A model generated the notes under the pieces. It was not told where the DNA came from, did not search any database, and worked only from the letters and a program-made list of their open reading frames with translations. From Chitinophaga skermanii (GTDB taxonomy: Bacteria > Bacteroidota > Bacteroidia > Chitinophagales > Chitinophagaceae), in the NCBI RefSeq assembly GCF_003259335.1, contig NZ_QLLL01000001.1, positions 652,406-716,405 of the forward strand: a stretch of DNA of 64,000 bases, written 5' to 3'. A program made the translations under genes and the position numbers. Shown here piece after piece: positions 1 to 9,696 of this stretch; positions within the stretch are counted from its first letter, which is position 1; every line of letters begins with the position of its first letter.

Positions 1-2300
1 AAACATTGAAACGCTTACCAAGCATTCAAGCTGTATACGGCCCCGGTCGTAACGGTGTAGATGATTATACGCAACGCGTGTTCGGTGGTACAAAGTACAC
101 CGATACAACACAGTTGTTCGATAATATCCATAATTTCTTCCAAACAGGTTTCACACAACGACATAACCTATCTGTTAGTGGTGGTACAGAAACTGCTTCT
201 GTATTATTATCTGCCGGTTATATCGACCAATCGGGTGTAATTCCAACTACCCGCTTCCAGAAATCTACTATCCGCTTAGTAGGTAGCGTGAAGTTATCGC
301 CGAAGGCTTACTTCCAAGGTTCTGCTACGTATGTTTCTTCTAATAACATCAAGGCTTCCCGTGGTACAGGTGGTGTATTGTTGAGCTTGCTCACATGGCC
401 GGTGAACGACGATGTAAGAGATTACATGAACGAAGATGGTTCTCGTAGAAAAATTGGTGGTGGTACTGAAAATGATAACCCTTTCTACGATGTATACAAA
501 AACCGTAATACCGATTTGAATGATCGCTTGTTGGGGAACGTTAAACTAGGGATCGATATCTTGCCTTGGTTGAATTTAGAAGGTATCGTAGGCGCCGATG
601 TATACACTACACGCAGCAATATGTTCCGTCACCCAGAATCAAGAACAGGTGTGGCTACAAATGGTTTCATTTCCGACTATAGCGAAACTTCCCGCTTAAT
701 TAACTCGGTTGTAAAAGCAACCATCAATAAGCGTTTCGGTAAGTTTAACAACACCTTGGTATTGTCATCTACTTACGACGATAACCGCTTGATGTTAACA
801 TCGCAACGTGGTGAGAAATTATCTGTTCCCGATTTCAATAGTATCAACAACGCCGATCCTGCTACCATTGCTGCTAACCGCAACGAACGTAATTTCCGCA
901 AATGGGCGATGTTTGCTAACTACTCATTCGATTACAACCGCTTAATTTATATCTCGGGTACTTACCGTTACGACTATGCATCTAAACTAGCATTACCAAA
1001 CGTACCGGGTCGTGCGCCTGGCTATAAAGTGCCGGGCTTCGATTTCTGGGGAACGAGCTTGTCGTATGTATTTACGGAGCATGGTTTGTTCAAGCACCAA
1101 AATATCTTAAGTGAAGGTCGTTTACGTTTCTCTTACTCATCAGCAGGTAAAGAACCGTACGAGTTCTACATCATGGGTAATAAATATTCGCCCAACTCTT
1201 ACCAAGGTGGTGGTTACTTGGCTAACTCTACCAGTGGTAACCCGAATATTACACCGGAATATACTTACAACTTGGAGATGGGTACTGAACTCCAATTCTT
1301 CAAGAAACGCTTAGGGATCGACTTCGCCTATTACCGCTTACGTAGCGTAAAACAATTGTTGAACGTGCGTACCAGCTATGGTACAGGTGCCGTGTTAATC
1401 TTCTTAAATGGTGGTGAAATTAGGAACGAGGGTATGGAAATTCAAGTAAAAGGCGCCATCGTTCAGAAGAAGAATTTCGACTGGAATATGACGGTGAACT
1501 TTGATAGGAACGTTGGTCGTATTGTGAAAATGCCGGCCGATGTGCCAGAATTCTCCGATACGCGTACATTCGGTGCCGGCGACGTTCGCCCTATTACCAA
1601 ACCTAACAGCTTCACCTCTAGCTTAACTACCCGTAAATACGCGCGTAACAAAAATGGCGATATCCTTATCGATGCTACCACCGGTATGCCAATTAAGGAA
1701 ACCGATTATAGCATTGTAGCCGACCGCGCACCGAAGTTTAAAATGGGTATTGTAAATGATATCCGCTTTGGTTCTTTCGTATTCACCCTGAACACAGATA
1801 TCCGCTACGGTGGCGATGTGTATAATGGTAACGAAGCATTCTTATACGAAAACATGTTGAGCCGTAAAACACTCGACCGTGAAAACCCGCGCATCATCAA
1901 AGGCGTAGTAAAAGACGGTTTCGAAAATACGGATCACCCTACATGGAACAACACCGCTGTTACACCATACTACTATAACAGCTATTACAATATCGGTACC
2001 AGCACAGCAGGTTTCTCTGATGAAGACTTCATCGAAAAGAACATCAAATGGATCCGTGTACGCGACGTAACCTTGAGCTACAATGTTCCGCGCAAGTTCT
2101 TATCTCGTACGAAATTGATCTCTGGTGCGCGCATCTACGTAACGGTAACCGACCCAATTTTGATTACAAACTATTCCGGTGCCGACCCGATGGCGAACTA
2201 CAATACGCCTGCAATCGGAGGTTACGGCAGCGTGGGCATCGATTACGGTAGCATTGCTGCGCCGATTGGTTATAACGTTGGTTTATCTGTTAATTTCTAA
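1..2300 (+). CDS. SusC/RagA TonB-linked outer-membrane protein, C-terminal part (cut by window start)
   Basis: This is the C-terminal 760 or so residues of a SusC-type TonB-dependent transporter. The reading frame is open to the first base, so the signal peptide, carboxypeptidase-like domain and plug lie upstream of the window. The visible part is beta-barrel: alternating aromatic and polar strands, the RHNLSVSGG strand typical of the SusC barrel start, and a terminal strand ending in VGLSVNF with the C-terminal Phe expected for BAM insertion. SusC proteins import oligosaccharides through the outer membrane together with a SusD lipoprotein, and a SusD gene follows 20 bases later. The substrate cannot be read from the barrel; neighbours point to amino-sugar or acetylated glycans. 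Family call is secure. Confidence 0.95.
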   Translation, partial: TLKRLPSIQAVYGPGRNGVDDYTQRVFGGTKYTDTTQLFDNIHNFFQTGFTQRHNLSVSGGTETASVLLSAGYIDQSGVIPTTRFQKSTIRLVGSVKLSPKAYFQGSATYVSSNNIKASRGTGGVLLSLLTWPVNDDVRDYMNEDGSRRKIGGGTENDNPFYDVYKNRNTDLNDRLLGNVKLGIDILPWLNLEGIVGADVYTTRSNMFRHPESRTGVATNGFISDYSETSRLINSVVKATINKRFGKFNNTLVLSSTYDDNRLMLTSQRGEKLSVPDFNSINNADPATIAANRNERNFRKWAMFANYSFDYNRLIYISGTYRYDYASKLALPNVPGRAPGYKVPGFDFWGTSLSYVFTEHGLFKHQNILSEGRLRFSYSSAGKEPYEFYIMGNKYSPNSYQGGGYLANSTSGNPNITPEYTYNLEMGTELQFFKKRLGIDFAYYRLRSVKQLLNVRTSYGTGAVLIFLNGGEIRNEGMEIQVKGAIVQKKNFDWNMTVNFDRNVGRIVKMPADVPEFSDTRTFGAGDVRPITKPNSFTSSLTTRKYARNKNGDILIDATTGMPIKETDYSIVADRAPKFKMGIVNDIRFGSFVFTLNTDIRYGGDVYNGNEAFLYENMLSRKTLDRENPRIIKGVVKDGFENTDHPTWNNTAVTPYYYNSYYNIGTSTAGFSDEDFIEKNIKWIRVRDVTLSYNVPRKFLSRTKLISGARIYVTVTDPILITNYSGADPMANYNTPAIGGYGSVGIDYGSIAAPIGYNVGLSVNF

Positions 2301-2320
2301 ACCCTCAACACCACATTGTA

Positions 2321-3976
2321 ATGAAAAAATTATTGTTCATATTATTAGCTGGTGCCCTTGTAGGAGCAACTGCTTGTCGTAAAAAAATCGACATCAACAC
2401 CGATCCAAATGCACCGCAATTGCTTGGTGGAGAAAGCTTATTGCCTTCCATTCTTACACAAATGGCGCGCGGTATGCAATACGATGGTGCCTACCTTGGT
2501 AGATACACCCAAAACTGGCAAAACATCAACGCCAACGAAACCTACGATATGCACGGTTGGACTGTTCCCGCCGCGTACGAAGATCCAAGTGGTGAAATTT
2601 GGCGTATGACGTATTACGCGATTGGTCGTACCATTGAAGACATTATCGCCGATGCAGAAGCTAAGAAGAAATGGGATTACCTGGGTATTGCAAAAGCTAT
2701 CCGCGCTTGGTGCTGGCAAACAGCTACCGATTACCATAGCGATATCATCATGAAAGAAGCCTTTAAACCGGGTTTATATACTTTCAAATTCGATACCCAA
2801 GAAGAAGTATACAAAGAAGTACGCAGCCTTTGCTACGACGCTTTAACGTACCTTAACCGTGAAGACGGCGCTGTAAGCCAAGCGAAAATGAGCAAGATTG
2901 ATTTCGTATATGGTGGCGATCGCTCTAAATGGAGGAAATTCGTTTGCGGGATTTTGGCTAGAAACTATCAACACCTTTCTAACAAAAGCACCTACCAAGC
3001 CGATTCTGCTATTTACTATGCTAAAAAAGCCATGGCATCTGCAGATGACGATTTCTTGATTTCTTTCTTAGGAACCTCTTCTTCTAACTGTAACTTCTAC
3101 GGTACCTCTTATACTGCTACTACAAGTTTCTACAACGTTCGTCAAAGCTTGTATATCGTTTCCTTAATGGATGGTACCATTGCAGCCGGTAGCACCGAGC
3201 CAGCTAACCGCGACCCTCGTTTGCAAGCTATGTTAGCTATTTCAGCTGATACTGCAGGTACAAACAATGGTGGTTACCGTTCGATCTCTGCCTTACAAGG
3301 CGAACCTTTCGTATCGTATACCGATACAATAAAACAAGCCCAAGCACGCCGTCGTGTACCGTACGTGTGGGGTGATAAAGTATATAACTCTTACCCAGCA
3401 AATACTCGCCCTGGTCCAGGTGTAGGTAAGTACCTGTTCAGAGATGATGCTTCTTTCCCTATTATGACTTACGCCGAAATGCAATTCATTCTTGCAGAAG
3501 CGAACATGAAAATAGGGGATAAAGGAGCTGCTCATACAGCCTATAAAGCAGGTATTAACGGTCATTTCGACTACCTAAAGAAATACTTCGCCAAAACATC
3601 TCCTGCTATCAGCGATGCTGCTAAAACAGCTTATATGAACAATGCGAAGGTGGTGAAACAAAATGCGGCCGATTTACGCATGAGCGATATCATGGCACAG
3701 AAATACATTGCGTTATGGGGTTGGGGCTTCGTGGAAACTTGGACGGATTTACGTCGCTACCACTATACCGACATGGATGCTGAAACAGGTACCCAAGTAT
3801 TCAAAGGTTTCGAATTACCGCAACGCTTCTACTTTGCGAATGGTGATAAGCCTGCCTACCGCGTACGCCCACGCTACAATTCCGAGTATATCTGGAACCG
3901 TGCAGAATGGGATCGTTTAGGTATGGATATCAACGGCGATTATGCAACGAGAGAAATGTGGTTCAGTCAACCTTAA
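2321..3976 (+). CDS. SusD/RagB-family lipoprotein
   Basis: A 551-residue surface lipoprotein that caps the SusC channel encoded just upstream. It starts with a lipoprotein signal (MKKLLFILLAGALVGATAC, lipobox Cys at about residue 19) followed by KKIDINTDPNAP, the hallmark N-terminus of the SusD-like 2 group. The C-terminal part has the usual helical TPR scaffold and a WNRAEWDRLGM stretch. It is co-transcribed with the SusC gene (20-base gap). Members bind glycans or peptides before handover to SusC; the ligand is not evident here. Confidence 0.93.
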   Translation: MKKLLFILLAGALVGATACRKKIDINTDPNAPQLLGGESLLPSILTQMARGMQYDGAYLGRYTQNWQNINANETYDMHGWTVPAAYEDPSGEIWRMTYYAIGRTIEDIIADAEAKKKWDYLGIAKAIRAWCWQTATDYHSDIIMKEAFKPGLYTFKFDTQEEVYKEVRSLCYDALTYLNREDGAVSQAKMSKIDFVYGGDRSKWRKFVCGILARNYQHLSNKSTYQADSAIYYAKKAMASADDDFLISFLGTSSSNCNFYGTSYTATTSFYNVRQSLYIVSLMDGTIAAGSTEPANRDPRLQAMLAISADTAGTNNGGYRSISALQGEPFVSYTDTIKQAQARRRVPYVWGDKVYNSYPANTRPGPGVGKYLFRDDASFPIMTYAEMQFILAEANMKIGDKGAAHTAYKAGINGHFDYLKKYFAKTSPAISDAAKTAYMNNAKVVKQNAADLRMSDIMAQKYIALWGWGFVETWTDLRRYHYTDMDAETGTQVFKGFELPQRFYFANGDKPAYRVRPRYNSEYIWNRAEWDRLGMDINGDYATREMWFSQP

Positions 3977-4001
3977 TTCCCATCAACCAAAAACACCAGC
4001 G

Positions 4002-4724
4002 ATGAAAAAAATTACATCCTTAGCATATACTTGCTTAGCAGCCGTAGCGATGTTGGCTGCTTGTAAGAAGAATGAATTCCGCAGCGTAGAGTTGCAAAAA
4101 CCAGGCGATGCCGCCAATGTGAAATTATACTACTACCCACCACAACAACCTAACTGCTATTTGAAGTTGGGCGACGATAAACTGGGTGCTTCATTATTCT
4201 ATTCCTTGGTTACACCGGCTACAGCTGGTTTATTCGAAAGCATTCCTTCCGGAAAACAAATGTTACGCCTCGTGATTCCGCATACCGGCACGAATGTAGA
4301 TTCACTTCAAATCGGTAGCTATACTACTAACATGGAAGGCCGTAAGTTCTACTCTATGTTTGTATACGATACCGCGAAGAACTTCTTAGTGGTGGAAGAC
4401 GACTTTTCACATGCGAAAAAAGGCTACGGCAAATTCCGCTTAGCCAATATCCAGATGAACGTCGGGCCCATCGACATTCGTTTGAGTAACAACGATTCTT
4501 TGTTGATCTCGAACGTAGATTACGGGACTGTTTCTCCATTCATCGAAATGCCGGTGGATGTGTATAATATCAAATTATTCAAAGGCGGTACAAAAACGCT
4601 GCTCACAGAGATCAAGAATTTTTCCCCCCTCGATAATAAATTCTATACGATCGTGGCGCGTGGTTGGGTTGGTCAACCAACAGCTAGCGGAGGACCTTTG
4701 TATACGACCATTAATAATTTGTAA
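4002..4724 (+). CDS. DUF4397-type lipoprotein
   Basis: A 240-residue lipoprotein. The start is placed at the ATG at 4002 because it gives a clean lipoprotein signal (MKKITSLAYTCLAAVAMLAAC); an upstream in-frame extension would overlap the SusD gene. The body is two immunoglobulin-like repeats with NVKLYYYPP and VYNIKLFKGGTKTLL strands, matching DUF4397 proteins often found beside SusC/SusD pairs. It probably sits on the periplasmic or outer face of the outer membrane as an accessory to the transporter. The role is unknown; family assignment rests on pattern recognition. Confidence 0.7.
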   Translation: MKKITSLAYTCLAAVAMLAACKKNEFRSVELQKPGDAANVKLYYYPPQQPNCYLKLGDDKLGASLFYSLVTPATAGLFESIPSGKQMLRLVIPHTGTNVDSLQIGSYTTNMEGRKFYSMFVYDTAKNFLVVEDDFSHAKKGYGKFRLANIQMNVGPIDIRLSNNDSLLISNVDYGTVSPFIEMPVDVYNIKLFKGGTKTLLTEIKNFSPLDNKFYTIVARGWVGQPTASGGPLYTTINNL

Positions 4725-4781
4725 TGCAGTAAAAACTTGTACCGGTGCTGTACGCAGCAGTGCCGGTACAAAACTTTCAAC

Positions 4782-6161
4782 ATGAATAGGAATAATAGTT
4801 TAGACGCTTTACGTGGATTCGCCATTTTGGCCATGGTATTATCGGGCAGCATAGCATTTGGTCCTGTATTACCGGCATGGATGTTCCACGCGCAAGTACC
4901 GCCTCCCTACCACGTATACGATCCATTATTGCCGGGTATCACCTGGGTGGATTTAGTATTCCCCTTCTTTCTTTTTTCTATGGGCGCAGCCTTCCCACTG
5001 GCTTTGCACAAGAAATTGCAACAAGAACCCATCCATAAAACATTATTATACATTGGGCAACGGTACGTGTTGCTCGTATTCTTTGCCATCTTCACCATGC
5101 ATGCAAGAGCATGGGTAATGAGTGGCCAACCTACAACTGTCGATCACCTTATCTCGATAGGCTGCTTCGTGTTGTTGTTCTTCATGTTCGTGAAGTTCGA
5201 CAAAATGAATCCCCAGCTTGCCCTTACCCTTAAATTACTCGCCTTTGCGCTAGGCGTATTTTTCCTATGGCAATACCCATTCGCAAAAGGCTTCAGCATC
5301 ACCCGCAGTGATGTAATTATTATTGTACTGGCCAACATGGCATTATTTGGTGCCTTAATTTGGATGCTTACTCAGAAAAACCCATGGTTGCGCATAGGTA
5401 TATTGCCTTTCGTGATGGCCATCTTCCTCGCATCAAAAGAAAAAGGCAGCATCAACCAAGCGATTTTCGACTTTACACCGGCCGCTTGGGCGTACAAATT
5501 CTATTATCTCAAGTATCTCTTCATCATCATCCCCGGCACTATAGCGGGCGATTGGATGTTGCAGCGTATGAAAAGCACCCCTGCCGAAGAAACACAGCCA
5601 AGCAAAGGATTTTATGCTACGGTTGCTTTATTAGGAATTGGATTGAACGTGTTGAATACCGTGTGTTTGTTTGGTCGATTCTTGGTGTTTAATTTAATCG
5701 CAACGATTGTATTATTAGCGATCCTGCATTGGTTCTTGAAAAAATCCAATGCCGCTGCCTACTATAAAAACCTTGTAGCAGCCGGTACCTACTTGCTGTT
5801 ATTGGGCTTATTTTTCGACGCCTTTGAAGGTGGTATCAAAAAAGATCCTTCAACCTACAGTTACTACTTCGTTACCGGCGGCCTAGCTTTCTTTGCTTTG
5901 CTGGCATTTGATGCAATAGGTGCCATTAGTACAAAAGGGTTTGTACACTATTTAGCCTTAAATGGTAAGAACCCAATGGTGGCTTATACAGCCGGGAACT
6001 TGGTATTAATACCGCTGATGAAAGCAACGGACATATTCACCTATTTCACGGCCATTGGTAGCAATGCTGTAGGCGGATTCTTACAAGGCGTTTTGTTCAC
6101 AGGCGTGGTCAGCGCCATCACCGTATTCTTCGTATTGAAAAAGTGGTACTGGAAAACTTAA
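4782..6161 (+). CDS. DUF5009-type multi-pass membrane protein (acyltransferase-like)
   Basis: A 459-residue polytopic inner-membrane protein with about ten to twelve hydrophobic helices. The start at 4782 gives MNRNNSLDALRGFAILAMV, the N-terminal signature (S-x-D-x-L-R-G) of the family that includes heparan-alpha-glucosaminide N-acetyltransferase and DUF5009. Such proteins are thought to move acetyl groups across the membrane onto sugars. Here it lies between a SusC/SusD/DUF4397 set and a symporter, so a role in modifying or processing imported amino sugars is a reasonable inference. No biochemical activity is shown by the sequence. Confidence 0.75.
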   Translation: MNRNNSLDALRGFAILAMVLSGSIAFGPVLPAWMFHAQVPPPYHVYDPLLPGITWVDLVFPFFLFSMGAAFPLALHKKLQQEPIHKTLLYIGQRYVLLVFFAIFTMHARAWVMSGQPTTVDHLISIGCFVLLFFMFVKFDKMNPQLALTLKLLAFALGVFFLWQYPFAKGFSITRSDVIIIVLANMALFGALIWMLTQKNPWLRIGILPFVMAIFLASKEKGSINQAIFDFTPAAWAYKFYYLKYLFIIIPGTIAGDWMLQRMKSTPAEETQPSKGFYATVALLGIGLNVLNTVCLFGRFLVFNLIATIVLLAILHWFLKKSNAAAYYKNLVAAGTYLLLLGLFFDAFEGGIKKDPSTYSYYFVTGGLAFFALLAFDAIGAISTKGFVHYLALNGKNPMVAYTAGNLVLIPLMKATDIFTYFTAIGSNAVGGFLQGVLFTGVVSAITVFFVLKKWYWKT

Positions 6162-6192
6162 TCAATCAAAACATACAATCAACCTATCATAC

Positions 6193-8082
6193 ATGCCATT
6201 AAGTTATATTGATATTTCGATTATCCTCGCCTACGTTGTAGGTATGATCTTCCTTGGGTTTTACATTTCCCGTAAAGCCAGCAAGGATTTACAATCTTAT
6301 TTCCTCGGCGGTAACACCATGAAATGGTATTACCTCGGTTTGAGTAATGCTTCCGGCATGTTCGATATCTCGGGTACGATGTGGACGGTAAGTATTCTCT
6401 TTATTTACGGTTTAAAAAGTGCTTGGATTCCTTGGCTATGGCCCGTGTGGAACCAAGTATTTGTATTCGTGTACCTCGCCATTTGGATGCGCCGCTCTAA
6501 TACCATGACGGGCGCCCAATGGATTACCTTCCGCTTTGGCGACGGTAAAGGTGCCCGTTTATCGCATATCATCATTGTTACATTCGCCGTGGTAAGTGTA
6601 ATTGGATTTATTGCTTATTTCTTTGAAGGTATCGGCAAGTTTAGTACTTCAATTTTACCTTGGGATTTAAGTATGCAAATCGGTGCCTTCCATTTATCAT
6701 CTGAACGTGTATATGCATTGATTTTATGTGTGCTCACCACTTTATACACCATCAAAGGTGGTATGTACAGCGTGGTAGCCACAGAAGTGTTACAGTTTTT
6801 TATTATGACTATCTGCGCGTTAGTCATTGGTTACATAGCATATACAAACATCACAGCAGAGCAAGTAAGTGCGGCGGTGCCGGCCGGTTGGAAAGACATG
6901 TGGTTTGGTTGGCACCTGGATTTAGATTGGAGCGCTACGAGCATGCCTACGGTGAACGAGAAAATTGCGAGTGATGGATTTGGTATGTTTGGCTTATTGT
7001 TTATGATGATGTTGTTCAAAGGCATCTTCGCTTCGTTAGCAGGCCCGGTGCCTAGCTACGATATGCAACGTATCTTATCTACCCGTACGCCATCTGATGC
7101 AGCTAAAATGAGCGTAAGCACTATTTTAGTGATGTACATGCCGCGTTACCTCATGGTGGCTGCCTTCGCTGTACTAGGCTTAGTATACTTAGCACCGGAA
7201 TTAAACGCCATGGGCGGGCAAATTGATTTCGAAAAAGTGTTACCATTAACCATTGCGAAGTTTGTGCCGGTTGGGTTACAGGGTTTATTGCTCGCCGGTT
7301 TATTAGCCTCTTTCATGGGTACATTCTCGGCCTTTGTAAATGCGGCACCTGCTTACATTGTGAACGACATCTATAAAAAATACATCAATCCTAATGCCTC
7401 CGATAAAAAGTACTTACGCTTGAGCGTAATAGCCTCTTGTGCATTGGTGTTTGTAGGGATTGTATTTGGCTTTAATGCCGCTTCCTTAACGAAGATCACT
7501 TTGTGGATTACTTCTGCCTTGTATGGTGGTTATGCCGCGGCTAACGTGTTGAAATGGATTTGGTGGCGTTTCTCTGGAAATGGCTATTTCTATGGTATGT
7601 TATTCGGCTTAATTGCTTCTACGGTGAAGTTGGTGTTCTTCCCGGAATTCGTCGACATTTTCGTGTTCCCTTACATCTTAGGCTTCTCTTTCCTTGGCTG
7701 TATTATTGGTACTTATATGCAACCGCTCGAAAATCGTGAGGCGGTGAAGGCTTTCTATAAACAAACGCGTCCTTGGGGTTTCTGGGGACCTATTAAGCGT
7801 GAAGTTTTAGCCGAAGATCCAAACTTCAAACCTAACAACGATTTCGGTAGAGATATGGTGAATGTGTTTGTCGGAATTGTTTGGCAAATGGCGCAAGTGG
7901 TCATCCCAATCTACTTCATGATCCGTGAGAATATGCAATTGCTCAGCTGGTCGATTGTATTCTTCGCTTGTACTTGGATATTGAAAAAGAATTGGTGGAA
8001 TAGGTTGAAGTACCAAGACGAGCCCACTCCTTCCACCGTAAACGTAACGACAAATCAAGCTGTATGTGCAGAAGAAAAATAA
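6193..8082 (+). CDS. sodium/solute symporter (SSS family)
   Basis: A 629-residue inner-membrane transporter with about 13-15 helices. The N-terminus (DISIILAYVVGMIFLGFYISRK followed by a YFLGG motif) is the SSS-family first helix and loop. The C-terminal 100 residues carry an extra cytosolic stretch and helix pair seen in larger Bacteroidota members. It would import a monomer sugar, sialic acid or related solute with sodium after periplasmic breakdown. It begins 31 bases after the DUF5009 gene, and its last 19 bases overlap the SGNH hydrolase gene, so the genes are translationally close. Confidence 0.9.
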   Translation: MPLSYIDISIILAYVVGMIFLGFYISRKASKDLQSYFLGGNTMKWYYLGLSNASGMFDISGTMWTVSILFIYGLKSAWIPWLWPVWNQVFVFVYLAIWMRRSNTMTGAQWITFRFGDGKGARLSHIIIVTFAVVSVIGFIAYFFEGIGKFSTSILPWDLSMQIGAFHLSSERVYALILCVLTTLYTIKGGMYSVVATEVLQFFIMTICALVIGYIAYTNITAEQVSAAVPAGWKDMWFGWHLDLDWSATSMPTVNEKIASDGFGMFGLLFMMMLFKGIFASLAGPVPSYDMQRILSTRTPSDAAKMSVSTILVMYMPRYLMVAAFAVLGLVYLAPELNAMGGQIDFEKVLPLTIAKFVPVGLQGLLLAGLLASFMGTFSAFVNAAPAYIVNDIYKKYINPNASDKKYLRLSVIASCALVFVGIVFGFNAASLTKITLWITSALYGGYAAANVLKWIWWRFSGNGYFYGMLFGLIASTVKLVFFPEFVDIFVFPYILGFSFLGCIIGTYMQPLENREAVKAFYKQTRPWGFWGPIKREVLAEDPNFKPNNDFGRDMVNVFVGIVWQMAQVVIPIYFMIRENMQLLSWSIVFFACTWILKKNWWNRLKYQDEPTPSTVNVTTNQAVCAEEK

Positions 8083-8747
8083 CCCAACTAGCTATCACCC
8101 TAAGCCTTGTTGCTGGCAGCTTAACAAGCCAAGCGCAAAAGATCGATAGCTCGTACAATAATTCACACTACCAACAACGCCTCGCCTTCTTCAAAGCAAT
8201 GCCCAACCAAAAGAACGAGATCGTATTCTTGGGCAATAGCATTACCGAAGCAGGCGAATGGCAAGAATTACTAGCGGGGAAACCCGTTGTAAATCGTGGT
8301 ATCAGTGGCGATGTTACATACGGTATCATTGCACGGCTCGACGAAGTAGTGTCCTCCAAACCAAAGAAAGTATTTGTATTGTGCGGGGTGAATGATCTGA
8401 AAAGAAACACCCCGGTAGAAGTTATCGCGGAAAACTATAAACGCATTATTCACATCATTCAAACTACGTCGCCCCGCACGCAAATTTACATGCAAAGCGT
8501 ATTGCCCGTGGTAGAATCGATGCTAGGCAAAAACTACGAACACGTGCGGAATGAGAAAATTGTAGCATTGAACAAGCTGCTACAATCCATCACGCAGGAA
8601 TACAAAGTAACGTACGTGAACCTCCATGAAGTGTTCACCGATGAAAGCGGCAGTTTGATCAAAGAGCTATCAACCGATGGCTTGCATTTAAGGATGGTGG
8701 CATATATCCGTTGGGTGGATTATTTAAAAAGTAAAAAGTATTTATGA
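8064..8747 (+). CDS. SGNH/GDSL-family esterase, secreted
   Basis: A 227-residue exported hydrolase. A signal peptide ending near SQAQ precedes the mature protein. Block I reads IVFLGNSITEAGEW (nucleophile Ser in GNSIT), block III has CGVNDLKRN (the Asn block) and the C-terminal DGLHL supplies the catalytic Asp and His. This is the lysophospholipase-L1-like subgroup common in polysaccharide utilisation loci, where members remove O-acetyl groups from glycans. It overlaps the symporter gene by 19 bases and ends in an ATGA overlap with the next gene, so it is part of the same operon. Confidence 0.88.
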   Translation: MCRRKITQLAITLSLVAGSLTSQAQKIDSSYNNSHYQQRLAFFKAMPNQKNEIVFLGNSITEAGEWQELLAGKPVVNRGISGDVTYGIIARLDEVVSSKPKKVFVLCGVNDLKRNTPVEVIAENYKRIIHIIQTTSPRTQIYMQSVLPVVESMLGKNYEHVRNEKIVALNKLLQSITQEYKVTYVNLHEVFTDESGSLIKELSTDGLHLRMVAYIRWVDYLKSKKYL

Positions 8748-9676
8748 GAATAACAGGCACATTTATCGATGAAATTAGCCACGATATCCCGCACCAGAAC
8801 TGGGGCAGGGCAGAGTGGGATGCCGATTTCGCGCATATGAAAGCTGTGGGTATCGACACCGTAATTATGATCCGCAGCGGCTACAGGCGCTTTATAACCT
8901 ATCCTTCCCTATATCTCCAGCAACAATTGGGGTGCTATGCTCCGCCGGTTGACTTGGTCTCGCTTTTCCTTGAACTAGCTGATAAGTATGATATGCAATT
9001 TTATTTCGGTTTGTATGATAGCGGGCGCTATTGGGATACCGGCGACATGCAAGCAGAGATAGATGTGAATAGGTATGTGATCGATGAAGTGTGGAAAAAA
9101 TACGGTCACCACAAAAGCTTTAAAGGCTGGTACTTAAGTATGGAAATAAGCCGTAAAACCAAAGGCGCCATTCATGCATTTAAAACGCTGGGTCTTCAAT
9201 GTAAAGAAGTATCAAACGGTTTGCCCACTTTTATCTCGCCTTGGATTGATGGCAAAAAAGCAGTAATGGCTGCTTCTGCAACTTTGTCGAAAGAAGATGT
9301 TGTTTCTATTCAAGAACATGAAAAAGAATGGAGCGAAATATTCGCCGGTGTACAAGGTGCGGTAGATGCTGTTGCCTTCCAAGACGGGCACATCGATTAC
9401 CACGAGTTACCCGAGTTCTTTGCCGTCAACAAAAAGATGGCCGACCAATTTGGAATGCAATGCTGGACCAATGCCGAATCGTTCGACCGTGATATGCCGA
9501 TTAAATTCTTGCCTATTAAGTTCGAAAAATTGCGCTTAAAGCTAGAAGCTGCTAGGGCAGCGGGGTACGATAAAGCCATCACATTTGAATTCTCGCATTT
9601 TATGAGCCCGCAATCTGCTTACTTACAAGCAGGCCATTTATACAACCGTTACCGTGAATATTTACAAACCCTATAG
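8744..9676 (+). CDS. DUF4434-like protein (TIM-barrel hydrolase-like)
   Basis: A 310-residue protein without a clear signal peptide. It begins MRITGTFIDEISHDIPHQNWG and continues with a DFAHMKAVGIDTVIMIRSGY strand-helix unit typical of DUF4434 proteins, which look like glycosidase-type (beta/alpha)8 barrels. GWYLSMEIS and FQDGHIDYHELPEFF are possible active-site strands. It is coupled to the preceding SGNH gene by a 4-base ATGA overlap and is followed by an epimerase gene 20 bases on, so it probably handles an intracellular or periplasmic sugar. The catalytic activity is unknown. Confidence 0.72.
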   Translation: MRITGTFIDEISHDIPHQNWGRAEWDADFAHMKAVGIDTVIMIRSGYRRFITYPSLYLQQQLGCYAPPVDLVSLFLELADKYDMQFYFGLYDSGRYWDTGDMQAEIDVNRYVIDEVWKKYGHHKSFKGWYLSMEISRKTKGAIHAFKTLGLQCKEVSNGLPTFISPWIDGKKAVMAASATLSKEDVVSIQEHEKEWSEIFAGVQGAVDAVAFQDGHIDYHELPEFFAVNKKMADQFGMQCWTNAESFDRDMPIKFLPIKFEKLRLKLEAARAAGYDKAITFEFSHFMSPQSAYLQAGHLYNRYREYLQTL

Positions 9677-9696
9677 CAAAAGACAATCCTAGTACA

